This document shows, piece after piece, positions 19,306-28,110 of a stretch of 64,000 nt of DNA. The stretch spans positions 248,001-312,000 of the forward strand of contig CP126120.1 in the NCBI GenBank assembly GCA_030123585.1, written 5' to 3'. The position numbers and the translations under genes were made by a program. The notes under the pieces were generated by a model. That model made no database searches. It was not told where the DNA came from and saw only the letters and a list, made by a program, of their open reading frames with translations. Numbering within the stretch: the first letter of the stretch is position 1; the number at the start of each line of letters is the position of its first letter. Source of the DNA: Rhodanobacteraceae bacterium. GTDB lineage: Bacteria > Pseudomonadota > Gammaproteobacteria > Xanthomonadales > Rhodanobacteraceae.

Positions 19306-21156
19306 ATGCAGCCGACCGATATCCGCAACCCGCAGTACTTCCACAAGGTGGTGGACTGCCAGTGGGCGTGCCCCGCGCATACCCGGGTGCCCGAATACAT
19401 TCGCCTGATCGCGGCCGGCCGCTACGACGATGCGTACCTGCTGAACTGGGATTCCAACGTGTTTCCCGGCATCCTCGGTCGCACCTGCGATCGCCCCTGC
19501 GAGCCGGCCTGCCGGCGCGGACGGGTCGAGGAATCGAACGGCGAAAAGCCCGAACCCGTCGCGATCTGCCGCCTGAAACGCGTCGCCGCCGACAACCGCA
19601 GCGAAGGCATCGAAACTCGAATGCGCGCGCGTTTGCCGGAGCGCGTTCCCGGCGCGGAAAAGTTTCGCGTGGCGTGCGTGGGTGCAGGGCCGTCCTCGCT
19701 GGCGCTGGCGCGTGACCTCGCGCCGCTGGGTTACCAGGTCACCGTGTTCGAAGCCGACGCCAAGGGCGGTGGCTTCATGCGTACGCAGGTGCCGCGTTTC
19801 CGCTTGCCGGAACATGTGATCGACGAGGAAGTCGGCTACATCCTCGACCTTGGTGTGGAGTTCATCGGCAATCGCCGCATCGATTCGCTGCGCAAGTTGC
19901 TCGACGAAAAATTCGACGCGATCTTCGTCGGCTGCGGCGCGCCGCGCGGGCGCGACCTGCACATCCCCGGGCGCGACGAGAACACCGACAGGATCCACGT
20001 CGGCATCGAATGGCTTGCCTCGGTGTATTTCGGACACGTGAAGCACGTCGGCAGGCGCGTGATCGTGCTGGGCGGCGGCAACACCGCGATGGACTGCTGC
20101 CGCAGCGCGCGGCGCCTCGGTGGCGAGGAAGTCAAGGTCATCGTGCGTTCGGGCTACGAAGAAATGAAGGCGAGTCCGTGGGAGAAGGAAGACGCCGAAC
20201 ACGAAGGCGTCAAGATTTTGAACTGGCTGAACCCGAAATCGTTCGTGCACGAAAACGGCAAGCTCGCCGGCATGTGGTTCACGCCGATGCGCGAGGAGCA
20301 TGACGCCCACGGCAAGCGCAAGCTGCTGCCGACCGGCGATCCGGACCGTTTCTTCGAATGCGACGAAGTGCTGATCGCGGTGGGGCAGGAGAACGCGTTT
20401 CCGTGGATCGAGCGCGACCTCGGGATCGAGTTCGACGAGTGGGGGCTGCCGAAGCTCGACAAGCTGACCATGCAATCGACCTTGCCGAAGGTGTACTTCG
20501 GCGGCGATGCCGCGTTCGGTCCCAAGAACATCATCTGGGCGGTGGAGCACGGCCATCAGGCCGCGGCGTCGATCCACAACTTCCTGCAGCACGAGGACGT
20601 GCGCAAGCGCCCGCCGCCGCTGACCAACCTCGTGTCGCAGAAGATGGGCATCCACGAGTGGAGTTACGACAACGACATCTCGCCGGACGAACGCTTCGTG
20701 GTGCCCTGGGCGCCCAAGGAAAAGACGCTCAGGAACATCAAGCAGGAAGTCGAGCTGGGGTTCGACGTCGCGACCGCGTGGAAAGAGGCGCAACGTTGCC
20801 TGAACTGCGATGTGCAGACCGTGTTCACGAAAGACGTGTGCATCGAATGCGACGCCTGCGTGGACGTCTGCCCGATGGATTGCATCACCTTCACCGCGAA
20901 TGGCGACGAGACCAGCCTGCGCACGCGCTTGACCGCACCGGCGCTGAACCTCGCGCAGGACTTGTATGTCGGCGGCCCGGTCAAGACCGGCCGTGTCATG
21001 GTGAAGGACGAGGACGTCTGCCTGCACTGCGGCCTGTGCGCCGAGCGCTGCCCGACCGGCGCGTGGGACATGCGGCGGTTCCTGTTCGCGGAATCGTATG
21101 CGGGGCGCGGCGAGGATTATTCGGCGAATCCCGTGCGCAAAAGGGCGGCGGCGTGA
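19306..21156 (+). CDS. korC: FAD/Fe-S NAD(P)H oxidoreductase subunit of a 2-oxoacid oxidoreductase (GltD-like plus ferredoxin)
   Basis: A 616-residue fusion-type electron-transfer subunit. The N-terminal GltD-like Fe-S domain has C18, C22, C61, C65 and C69. An FAD motif GAGPSS (126-131) follows, then a second nucleotide fold with VLGGGNTAMDCC (about 253). The C-terminus is a two-cluster ferredoxin: C512-C515-C518-C522 and CLHCGLCAERCP at 572-583. Size and layout match the 67-kDa flavin subunit of the 2-oxoglutarate:NADP oxidoreductase of Azoarcus. The start at 19306 (MQPTDIRN) is where homology begins. It is followed by the fused gamma-alpha and beta subunits on the same strand. The gene symbol is by analogy. 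Confidence 0.88.
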   Translation: MQPTDIRNPQYFHKVVDCQWACPAHTRVPEYIRLIAAGRYDDAYLLNWDSNVFPGILGRTCDRPCEPACRRGRVEESNGEKPEPVAICRLKRVAADNRSEGIETRMRARLPERVPGAEKFRVACVGAGPSSLALARDLAPLGYQVTVFEADAKGGGFMRTQVPRFRLPEHVIDEEVGYILDLGVEFIGNRRIDSLRKLLDEKFDAIFVGCGAPRGRDLHIPGRDENTDRIHVGIEWLASVYFGHVKHVGRRVIVLGGGNTAMDCCRSARRLGGEEVKVIVRSGYEEMKASPWEKEDAEHEGVKILNWLNPKSFVHENGKLAGMWFTPMREEHDAHGKRKLLPTGDPDRFFECDEVLIAVGQENAFPWIERDLGIEFDEWGLPKLDKLTMQSTLPKVYFGGDAAFGPKNIIWAVEHGHQAAASIHNFLQHEDVRKRPPPLTNLVSQKMGIHEWSYDNDISPDERFVVPWAPKEKTLRNIKQEVELGFDVATAWKEAQRCLNCDVQTVFTKDVCIECDACVDVCPMDCITFTANGDETSLRTRLTAPALNLAQDLYVGGPVKTGRVMVKDEDVCLHCGLCAERCPTGAWDMRRFLFAESYAGRGEDYSANPVRKRAAA

Positions 21157-21186
21157 ATTCCGTGCACGATCATTCTGCTTTTGACT

Positions 21187-21316
21187 CCCTTCCCCCGCTT
21201 GCGGGGGAAGGTGCCCGAAGGGCGGATGGGGGGAACCTCGCAAGCGTTTCCCTCACCCGCCAAGCGCTGTGCGCTTGGCACCCTCTCCCGCAAGCGGGAG
21301 AGGGAAATGCGCGCGA
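21187..21316. repeat. Compound palindromic repeat between korC and korA
   Basis: Three hairpin units lie in series: CCCCCGCTTGCGGGGG, CCAAGCGCTGTGCGCTTGG and CTCTCCCGCAAGCGGGAGAG, separated by GTGCCCGAAGGGCGGATGGG-type spacers. It is a dispersed intergenic repeat of the kind common in Xanthomonadales. It lies inside the operon and may shape mRNA stability. Confidence 0.75.
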
Positions 21317-21325
21317 GGTGGCGGC

Positions 21326-23164
21326 ATGACTCCCATCGCCGCCACCAACGACTTCGTCGTCAAGTTCGCCAACGTCAACGGTTCCGGCTCGGCGTCGGCC
21401 AACGAGCTGTTCGCCAAGTGCATCCTGCGGATGGGCGTGCCGGTCAGTCCGCGCAACATTTTCCCGTCCAACATCCAGGGCCTGCCGACCTGGTATGAAG
21501 TGCGCGTCAGCGAAGCGGGCTGGCTGGGGCGTCGCGGCGGCTACGACCTGCTGGTCGCGATGAATCCGCAGACCTGGGATGCCGACGTCAAGGGTCTGGC
21601 ACCCGGCGGTTATCTCTTTTACGACAACTCGAAACCGCTGCCGAAGTTCAAGTTCCGCGACGACGTCACCACCATCGGCGTGCCGCTGACCGACATCGCC
21701 AACCAGACCTGGGACGATCCGCGCCAACGGCAACTGTTCAAGAACATCATGTACCTCGGCGCACTGTCGGTGCTGCTGGGTATCGAGCGCGAGGTGATCG
21801 TTGCCTTGATCGGCGAGCAATACAAGGGCAAGCAGGCGCTGCTGGAACCCAACGTGCACGCGCTCGATCTCGGACGCGACTACGCGGAAAAGAACCTGCG
21901 ACCGATCGGCCTGAAAGTGGAACGCCGCGACAACGTGGGCGACCGCATCTTCGTGGACGGCAACAGCGCCGCGGCGCTCGGCATGGTGTATGGCGGCGCC
22001 TCGGTGTGCGCGTGGTATCCGATCACGCCATCATCGTCGCTGGCCGAAGCCTTCCAGAAATACTGCGCGAAGCTGCGCGTGGACAAGGCAACCGGCAAGC
22101 ACAACTACGCGATCGTGCAGGCGGAGGACGAAATCGCCTCCATCGGCATCGTCACCGGCGCCGGCTGGAACGGTGCGCGCGCGTTCACGGCGACATCCGG
22201 CCCCGGCATTTCGCTGATGAACGAGATCATCGGGCTCGCGTACTTCGCCGAGATTCCGGTGACGATCGTGGACGTGCAGCGTGGCGGTCCATCCACCGGC
22301 ATGCCCACCCGCACCCAGCAATCGGACGTCGCGTTCTGCGCGCACGCCTCGCACGGCGACACCAATCACGTGCTGCTGTTTCCCGAAGACCCGCACGAGT
22401 GCTTCGAGTTCGCGGCGAAGGCGCTCGATTTGGCCGATCGCCTGCAGACGCCGGTATTCGTGTTGAGCGATCTCGACATCGGCATGAACCAGCGCCTGTG
22501 CCGGCCGTTCGAGTGGGACGACGCGCGCCGTTACGACCGTGGCAAGGTGTTGACCGCGGAAGAACTGGAAGCCGGCAAGCCGTTCGGCCGCTACCGCGAC
22601 GTGGATGGCGACGGCATTCCGTACCGCACCTATCCGGGCACGCATCCCACGCGCGGCAGCTTCTTCACCCGCGGCACCAGCAAGAACGCCGATGCCAAGT
22701 ACTCGGAGCGGGGCGAGGATTACGTCGAGAACATGCAGCGGCTGAAACGGAAACTGGAAACCGCCAAGGGGTTGTTGCCGCAGCCGGTGCTGCACCGCGC
22801 GCCGCACCCCGCGCGGCACGGCGCGATTTATTTCGGCTCGACGTCCCCTTCGATGACCGAGGCCATCGCCAAGCTGGATGCCGACGGCATGCACATCGAC
22901 GCATTGCGCGTGCGCGGTTACCCGTTCGCCGATTCGGTGCGCGAGTTCATCGACGCCCACGATTCTGTGTGCGTGGTCGAGCAGAACCGCGACGCGCAAC
23001 TGCGCTCGCTGCTGATCGAACAGTTCGAGATCGATCCCGCGCGCCTCGTTCCGATCCTGCACTACGACGGCACACCGATCACCGCGCGCTTCATCGCGAA
23101 GGCGATTGGCGAACGGATGGCCAAGGCCGAGGTGACGCCGTTGCGTGGCGGCAAGGTGGCGTAG
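21326..23164 (+). CDS. korA: 2-oxoacid:acceptor oxidoreductase, fused gamma-alpha subunit
   Basis: A 612-residue protein. Residues 1-195 form the gamma (catalytic-linker) domain with GSGSASANELFA near the start. From about 205 comes the alpha pyrimidine-binding fold with YPITPSSSLAEAF (231-243), TSGPGISLMNEIIG and RGGPSTGMPTRTQQSD, the hallmarks of KorA/PorA. The C-terminal domain (about 490-600) carries GSTSPSMTEAIAKLDADG and VVEQNRDAQLRSLL. It transfers electrons from oxidative decarboxylation of a 2-oxoacid to the Fe-S/FAD partner encoded upstream. The ATG at 21326 follows GCGAGG. The substrate is probably 2-oxoglutarate by similarity to the Azoarcus enzyme; pyruvate is not excluded. Confidence 0.92.
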   Translation: MTPIAATNDFVVKFANVNGSGSASANELFAKCILRMGVPVSPRNIFPSNIQGLPTWYEVRVSEAGWLGRRGGYDLLVAMNPQTWDADVKGLAPGGYLFYDNSKPLPKFKFRDDVTTIGVPLTDIANQTWDDPRQRQLFKNIMYLGALSVLLGIEREVIVALIGEQYKGKQALLEPNVHALDLGRDYAEKNLRPIGLKVERRDNVGDRIFVDGNSAAALGMVYGGASVCAWYPITPSSSLAEAFQKYCAKLRVDKATGKHNYAIVQAEDEIASIGIVTGAGWNGARAFTATSGPGISLMNEIIGLAYFAEIPVTIVDVQRGGPSTGMPTRTQQSDVAFCAHASHGDTNHVLLFPEDPHECFEFAAKALDLADRLQTPVFVLSDLDIGMNQRLCRPFEWDDARRYDRGKVLTAEELEAGKPFGRYRDVDGDGIPYRTYPGTHPTRGSFFTRGTSKNADAKYSERGEDYVENMQRLKRKLETAKGLLPQPVLHRAPHPARHGAIYFGSTSPSMTEAIAKLDADGMHIDALRVRGYPFADSVREFIDAHDSVCVVEQNRDAQLRSLLIEQFEIDPARLVPILHYDGTPITARFIAKAIGERMAKAEVTPLRGGKVA

Positions 23165-23213
23165 GAGCCGGGAATCGTAAATCGTGAATCGTGAATCGGA
23201 AAAACACTGTTGC

Positions 23214-23332
23214 CGTCATTCCGGGGCCGTTCGCGGCTCCATCGCGAACGGAACCCGGAATCGGTTTTCTGAAGACCATGAAACCGATTCCGGGTTCTGC
23301 CCGCGAAGGGCGCGGGCAGCCCCGGAATGACG
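23214..23332. repeat. R1 palindromic repeat, long variant
   Basis: It runs from CGTCATTCCGGGGCCG to CAGCCCCGGAATGACG, with an inner inverted pair ACCCGGAATCGGTTT/AAACCGATTCCGGGT. It occupies the korA-korB gap and could fold as one long transcribed hairpin. Confidence 0.85.
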
Positions 23333-23395
23333 ATGGATTTGCAGTGAATCCATGTGTCCGCATGAATGGCGAAAATACTACGGTCTGAGCACAAC

Positions 23396-24451
23396 ATGAC
23401 CTACCTCCCCAAACCCAAACTCCACCACCCCTCGCTGCAGCGCAACCGCGTCGGCTTCACGCGCCGCGATTACGAAGGCGCGATCTCGACGCTGTGCGCG
23501 GGGTGTGGACACGATTCGATCTCCGCCGCGATCATCCAAGCCTGTTGGGAACTGGACATCCAGCCGCACCGCGTCGCCAAGCTGTCGGGCATCGGTTGCA
23601 GTTCCAAAACGCCGACGTATTTCCTGTCGGCCTCGCACGGCTTCAACACCGTGCACGGGCGCATGCCGTCGGTGTTGACCGGCGCCAACCTCGCCAATCG
23701 CGAGCTTTTGTACCTCGGCATTTCCGGCGATGGCGATTCCGCATCCATCGGCATCGGCCAGTTCGTGCACGCGATCCGGCGCGGCGTGGACATGGTGTAC
23801 ATCGTCGAGAACAACGGCGTGTACGGACTGACCAAGGGCCAGTTCTCGGCGACTGCGGACCAAGGCAGCAAGTCCAAGAAGGGCGCGATCAACACCGACG
23901 CGCCGGTGGACATGGTCGGGATGGCGCTGCAACTGGGCGCGAGTTTCGTGGCGCGCAGTTTTTCGGGCGACAAGACGCAACTGGTGCCGATCCTGAAGGC
24001 CGCGATGACGCACAAGGGCGCGTCGTTCGTGGACGTGATCAGCCCGTGCGTCGCGTTCAACAACCATCCGGGCAGCACCAAGAGCTACGACTACGTGCGC
24101 GAGCACAACCATGCGCTGTGCCGGATGGATTTCATTTCGCCGCGCGAGGAAATCACGGTCGAGTATCCACCGGGCGAGGTGCGCGAGGTGCGCCAGCACG
24201 ACGGCAGCGTGCTGCGCCTGCGCAAGCTTCCGGATTCGCATGACACCGGCGATCGCGTTGCGGCGATGAATTACCTGCACGCCTGCCAGGCGCGCGGGGA
24301 AATCGTCACCGGCCTGCTGTACGTCGATCCCGACGCGCCCGACCTGCATGCACATCTCGACACCGTGCCGACGGCGTTCAACGCGCTGGGTGAGCGAGAG
24401 CTTTGCCCCGGCTCCGCGACGCTGGCGAAGATCAACGCGTCCTTGCGTTGA
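23396..24451 (+). CDS. korB: 2-oxoacid:acceptor oxidoreductase, beta (TPP) subunit
   Basis: A 351-residue TPP-binding subunit. CAGCGH (34-39) and GIGCSS (66-71) supply Fe-S/cofactor-site cysteines of the family. The TPP-Mg motif is GDGDSASIG (111-119) followed by NN (139-140) after about 27 residues. The FNNHPGSTKSYDYVREHN region and the C-terminal extension match KorB-type beta subunits. It lies 231 bases after korA, separated by a long R1 repeat, and reads the same way, so it is the third member of the operon. The three subunits (about 67, 66 and 38 kDa) form a soluble NAD(P)-linked enzyme without a separate ferredoxin. sucAB-lpd at 40-46 kb does the same chemistry with NAD. Confidence 0.93.
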   Translation: MTYLPKPKLHHPSLQRNRVGFTRRDYEGAISTLCAGCGHDSISAAIIQACWELDIQPHRVAKLSGIGCSSKTPTYFLSASHGFNTVHGRMPSVLTGANLANRELLYLGISGDGDSASIGIGQFVHAIRRGVDMVYIVENNGVYGLTKGQFSATADQGSKSKKGAINTDAPVDMVGMALQLGASFVARSFSGDKTQLVPILKAAMTHKGASFVDVISPCVAFNNHPGSTKSYDYVREHNHALCRMDFISPREEITVEYPPGEVREVRQHDGSVLRLRKLPDSHDTGDRVAAMNYLHACQARGEIVTGLLYVDPDAPDLHAHLDTVPTAFNALGERELCPGSATLAKINASLR

Positions 24452-24466
24452 TTTCCGGAACTGCCG

Positions 24467-27400
24467 TCATTGCGCGGCACCCGTCGAGGCTGCATTCGCG
24501 GGCAATGGCGGCAGCTTCGGGTGATAGTCGATCCACGGCGGGCGCTGATAGGTCGGCGGCGGATTCGCCTTGAGTTGTTTCATCGCGATGTCCACCGCGC
24601 GGTCGAGCTGCGGATCCTTGCCTTCGCGCACCTGTTGCGGGTCTTGCCAGACTTCGACGTCCGGCGCGACGCCGTGGTTCTCGACCGGGAAGGTGCCGTC
24701 GAGACCCTCGACTGCGATACGCGGCGCGGTCACGCTTCCACCATCCATCAGCGGCGGGTAGCCGCCGATGCCGACCAGACCGCCCCAGGTGCGTACGCCG
24801 ACAAGTGTGCCGGCCTTGGCCATCCGGAAATACCACGGCAACGCGTCGCCACCCGAGCCTGCAAACTGGTTGATCACCATCACCTTGGGACCGGGGATGA
24901 CTTCGGCCGGCGCCGGCGCGGTGGTGTGTTCACCCCAGCGTACGACCAGCAGCGCCTTCGGCTTGCGCGTCAAATACTGGACGATGTAATCGGAAAGATC
25001 GCCGCCGTGGTTGTAGCGTTCGTCGATGATCGCTCCTTGCTTGTCCACCTGCGAGAAGAAGTAGCGATTGAAATTGGTGAAGCCGCCCCAGCTCGTGTCG
25101 GGCAGGTAGATGTAGGCGAGCTTGCCGTCCGAAAGTTTGTCCACTACCTCCATGTTGTGATCGACCCACGCCGTCTTGCGCAACTTCGCCTCGCTCGGAA
25201 TGGTGTTCACCGTGATGACGTGCGAGTCCTGCATGCCGGGATCGGGGCCGACGGTGAGTTGCACGGTCTTGTCGGCCAGGTCCTCGAAATAGCTGTAGAT
25301 GCTGCGGTCCGCCGTGATCGGCTGGCCGTTGACCGCCAGCAGGTAATCCCCCGCCTTGACCTTCAGGCCGGGCTGCGCGAGCGGGCCGTACAGCGTCGGA
25401 TTCCATTTCCCCGCGGTGAAGATGCGCGTGATCCGGTAATGACCATTCTCGACGCTGTAATCCGCGCCCAGCAGGCCCACCTTGATTTCATCCATCTTCG
25501 GCACATAGCCGCCGTTGATGAACATGTGGCCCACGGACAGGTAGCTCAGCATCTCGCGGAACAGGAAACTCAAATCATCGCGGCTCGCGATGCCGGGCAG
25601 GTAATGCGCGAATTCCTTTTCGGCGGCATCGATGTCCAGTCCGTCGAAGGTCGGGTTGTAGAAGAACGCGCGCTCGATCCGCCACGCGTCGTGGTACATC
25701 TCGACCCATTGTTCGTGCGGCACCACGTACACGCGCAGGTCCTTGGTGTCGAGTTGCTCGGGCTTGGCCTTGGGCGTGGCGTCGGCGATGAACCAGTCGT
25801 TGTCGCCTTTCTCGTACAGCATCTTCGTGCCGTCGGCGGCCAGCACGAACTGCGTGACACCGTCCTGCACCTGCTCGGTTTTCCTGTCGTCGAGGGTGAA
25901 GCGCTGGATGCTGAAGGTGGGGCCTTGCTTGCCCATGTTCTCCGGCAGCATCACCAGCGGACCCTTCTCGAGGTACAGCACGCCGCTCTTGCCGGCCGTC
26001 ATCCCGAGGTAATTGGCCGGCTCGATGGGCAACGGCACCGCGCGTGCGGCGAGGTCCGCGAAATCGATCGCGACCTTGGGCGGCGGCGCAGGCTTCTTCT
26101 TGCCCTTGTTGTCCTTGCCCGAACTCGGGGGCGCTGCGCTCGAGCTCGACGAAGCCGGCTCGTCGAAACCGGCCTGCGGCGCGATGGGCGATGCCGCATC
26201 GGCCCGCAGCGTGAGCGCGTAGATGTGGTACGTGACGGGATGCGCGAGGGTGGCGAGGTCGGTGCCGCTGGAAGGCCCGGAATCGGTGCTGGAGGCGAAG
26301 TACAGATACTTGCCGTTGGCATCGAACTGCGGGTATTCGCAATCGCTGGAGCCGTCGGTGACCTGGGTGCTCTTTCCGTCCGCGAGCGAATAGATGAAGA
26401 CCCCGTTCATGTAGTTGGACAAGGTCTTGATGTACGCGATCCATTCGCTGTCGGGCGACCACGCCGATTCAAAACTGGCGTTTCCGAAGCCGTTGATGAA
26501 ACCATTGCCGGTGATCAGCACCGGCTTGGGTTGACCGTCCGCGAGGTTCACCAGCCAGAGATTGTCCTTCTGGTCGTTGAACACGATCTTCTTGCTGTCC
26601 GGCGACCAGGTGGCGTTGTAGTAGTAGGCATCGTTCTGGTCCAGTGCGATTTTGCGCGCCGGTCCACCGGCCTGCGGACGGATGTACAGGTCGTACTCGC
26701 CGTCGCGATCGGAGAAATACGCAATGGATTTCCCGTCCGGCGACCACGCGGGATTGCGATCCATCGCGCCGGGGCTGTTCGTGAGGTTCACCACGCTGCC
26801 GTGTTTGGTGGGCACCGTCAGGATGTCGCCGTGTGCCTCGAACACCGCGCGCACGCCGTTGGGCGAAACGTCAGAGTTCGTCAAATCCTTGGCGACATCC
26901 TGGAAGTAGGGCCGTCGCTGCGGAAAGTCTCCATTGAGCGTGACCGGCACCGGCTGAGTCTTGCCGGTGGCGAAATCGTAGATGTGCAGTTGTCCGAACT
27001 GCGAGTACACGATGCCGCCCGGACCCGCCGACGCCGAGGTGATGTCGAAGCCGGTGTTGTCGATCAGCTTGGTGACCTTGCCGGTGCCGACGTCATAACC
27101 GAACAGCGTGATCGGGCCGTCCCGGTCGGAGAGGAAATAGATCGCGTTGCCGACCCACATCGGGTCGCTCTCGTTCGAATCGAGATTCGGGATGCGCGTG
27201 GTGTGCGAATCCGACAACCGCGCGATCCAGATCTGCGTGTGCTGGCCGCCCTTGTAGCCCTTCCAGAATGGTTCCCACTGGAAATTCGGCACGTACGCGA
27301 TCTGGCTGCCGTCGGGCGAATAGCTGCCCGCTTCCGCCATCGACAACGGCAGTTGTTGCGGGAATCCACCGGCGGCCGAAACGGTGTAAAGCTGGTTCGG

Positions 27401-27928
27401 GTCGGAGTAGGAATAGCGGTGCGAGCGGAAGAGCACGTCCTTGCCGTCCGGCGTCCAGCCGACCGCGATATCGGGGTCGGGGTGCCAGGTGAGGCGCCTG
27501 GGTTGCCCGCCGGATGCGGAGACCACGTAGACATCGGTGTTGTGATCGTAGGTGCCGCTGAAAGCCACCATCGTGCCATCCGGCGAGAAGATCGGCTGGG
27601 TTTCGAGATCCATGCCGCTCGCCAGCACGTGCGCCTGTCCGCCGCTGCGCGGCATTTCCCACAGCTCGCCGCCGTATTCGAACACGATCTGGGTCTTGGA
27701 CATGCTCGGATCGCGCAGCAGCAGGAGCGCATTGCCGGCTGCCGGCGCGGACTGTTCCGCGGCAGCGGACTGCGGCGCACCCGTCGTGGCCTGTGTCGCC
27801 TCGGTGGAAGTTTTCGGCGAGGAAGGGACTGGTGCAGAGCCTTGCTTGCCGCATCCGGCAAGCACTGCAACGGCCACGATGCCGAGCGAGACCAGTACCG
27901 CGCGTGACAACCCTGGTTTGCGTTTCAT
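24467..27928 (-). CDS. Tricorn-like S41 family peptidase, lipoprotein
   Basis: An 1153-residue exported protein. The lipobox VLAGC places the acylated Cys at 26, so it is membrane-anchored and probably periplasmic. TolB/WD-like beta-propeller blades follow (about 55-600, repeated WSPDGKSIAYFSDRDGEYDL-style units). A low-complexity Ser/Lys/Pro linker sits near 625-655. Then come the helical C1 domain, a PDZ domain (PGLKVKAGDYLLAVNGQPI), and the S41 peptidase core with nucleophile S1025 in AGSGGDALPWYF. The architecture matches tricorn protease but with a bacterial lipoprotein leader. The start has GGAGG 6-10 bases upstream. It converges on korB, with 15 bases between the stops. A role in peptide breakdown is inferred. 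Confidence 0.92.
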   Translation of the reverse strand: MKRKPGLSRAVLVSLGIVAVAVLAGCGKQGSAPVPSSPKTSTEATQATTGAPQSAAAEQSAPAAGNALLLLRDPSMSKTQIVFEYGGELWEMPRSGGQAHVLASGMDLETQPIFSPDGTMVAFSGTYDHNTDVYVVSASGGQPRRLTWHPDPDIAVGWTPDGKDVLFRSHRYSYSDPNQLYTVSAAGGFPQQLPLSMAEAGSYSPDGSQIAYVPNFQWEPFWKGYKGGQHTQIWIARLSDSHTTRIPNLDSNESDPMWVGNAIYFLSDRDGPITLFGYDVGTGKVTKLIDNTGFDITSASAGPGGIVYSQFGQLHIYDFATGKTQPVPVTLNGDFPQRRPYFQDVAKDLTNSDVSPNGVRAVFEAHGDILTVPTKHGSVVNLTNSPGAMDRNPAWSPDGKSIAYFSDRDGEYDLYIRPQAGGPARKIALDQNDAYYYNATWSPDSKKIVFNDQKDNLWLVNLADGQPKPVLITGNGFINGFGNASFESAWSPDSEWIAYIKTLSNYMNGVFIYSLADGKSTQVTDGSSDCEYPQFDANGKYLYFASSTDSGPSSGTDLATLAHPVTYHIYALTLRADAASPIAPQAGFDEPASSSSSAAPPSSGKDNKGKKKPAPPPKVAIDFADLAARAVPLPIEPANYLGMTAGKSGVLYLEKGPLVMLPENMGKQGPTFSIQRFTLDDRKTEQVQDGVTQFVLAADGTKMLYEKGDNDWFIADATPKAKPEQLDTKDLRVYVVPHEQWVEMYHDAWRIERAFFYNPTFDGLDIDAAEKEFAHYLPGIASRDDLSFLFREMLSYLSVGHMFINGGYVPKMDEIKVGLLGADYSVENGHYRITRIFTAGKWNPTLYGPLAQPGLKVKAGDYLLAVNGQPITADRSIYSYFEDLADKTVQLTVGPDPGMQDSHVITVNTIPSEAKLRKTAWVDHNMEVVDKLSDGKLAYIYLPDTSWGGFTNFNRYFFSQVDKQGAIIDERYNHGGDLSDYIVQYLTRKPKALLVVRWGEHTTAPAPAEVIPGPKVMVINQFAGSGGDALPWYFRMAKAGTLVGVRTWGGLVGIGGYPPLMDGGSVTAPRIAVEGLDGTFPVENHGVAPDVEVWQDPQQVREGKDPQLDRAVDIAMKQLKANPPPTYQRPPWIDYHPKLPPLPANAASTGAAQ

Positions 27929-28110
27929 TGCCGCCTCCGGGTGTTTGGTCGGCTTGTCGCCGAGTCCGTAATCCGGCGAGCGTCTGCCTGACTGTGCGGC
28001 GCCGATAGTGCCAGTCGTCATGGCGTGCGACGGCGCGTGTCGCGCATGCTTTGTTGCGGCGCAACATTGGCGCGACTACCATAGGCAGCACCGACTCCGG
28101 AGATCGAGCC

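Noticed and set aside
24470..27907. A very long (1145-codon) plus-strand open frame opposite the tricorn-like gene
   Set aside because: Its translation is full of Arg/His/Asp with no domain; the minus strand encodes a recognisable lipoprotein protease with a good ribosome site, so this is an antisense artefact.
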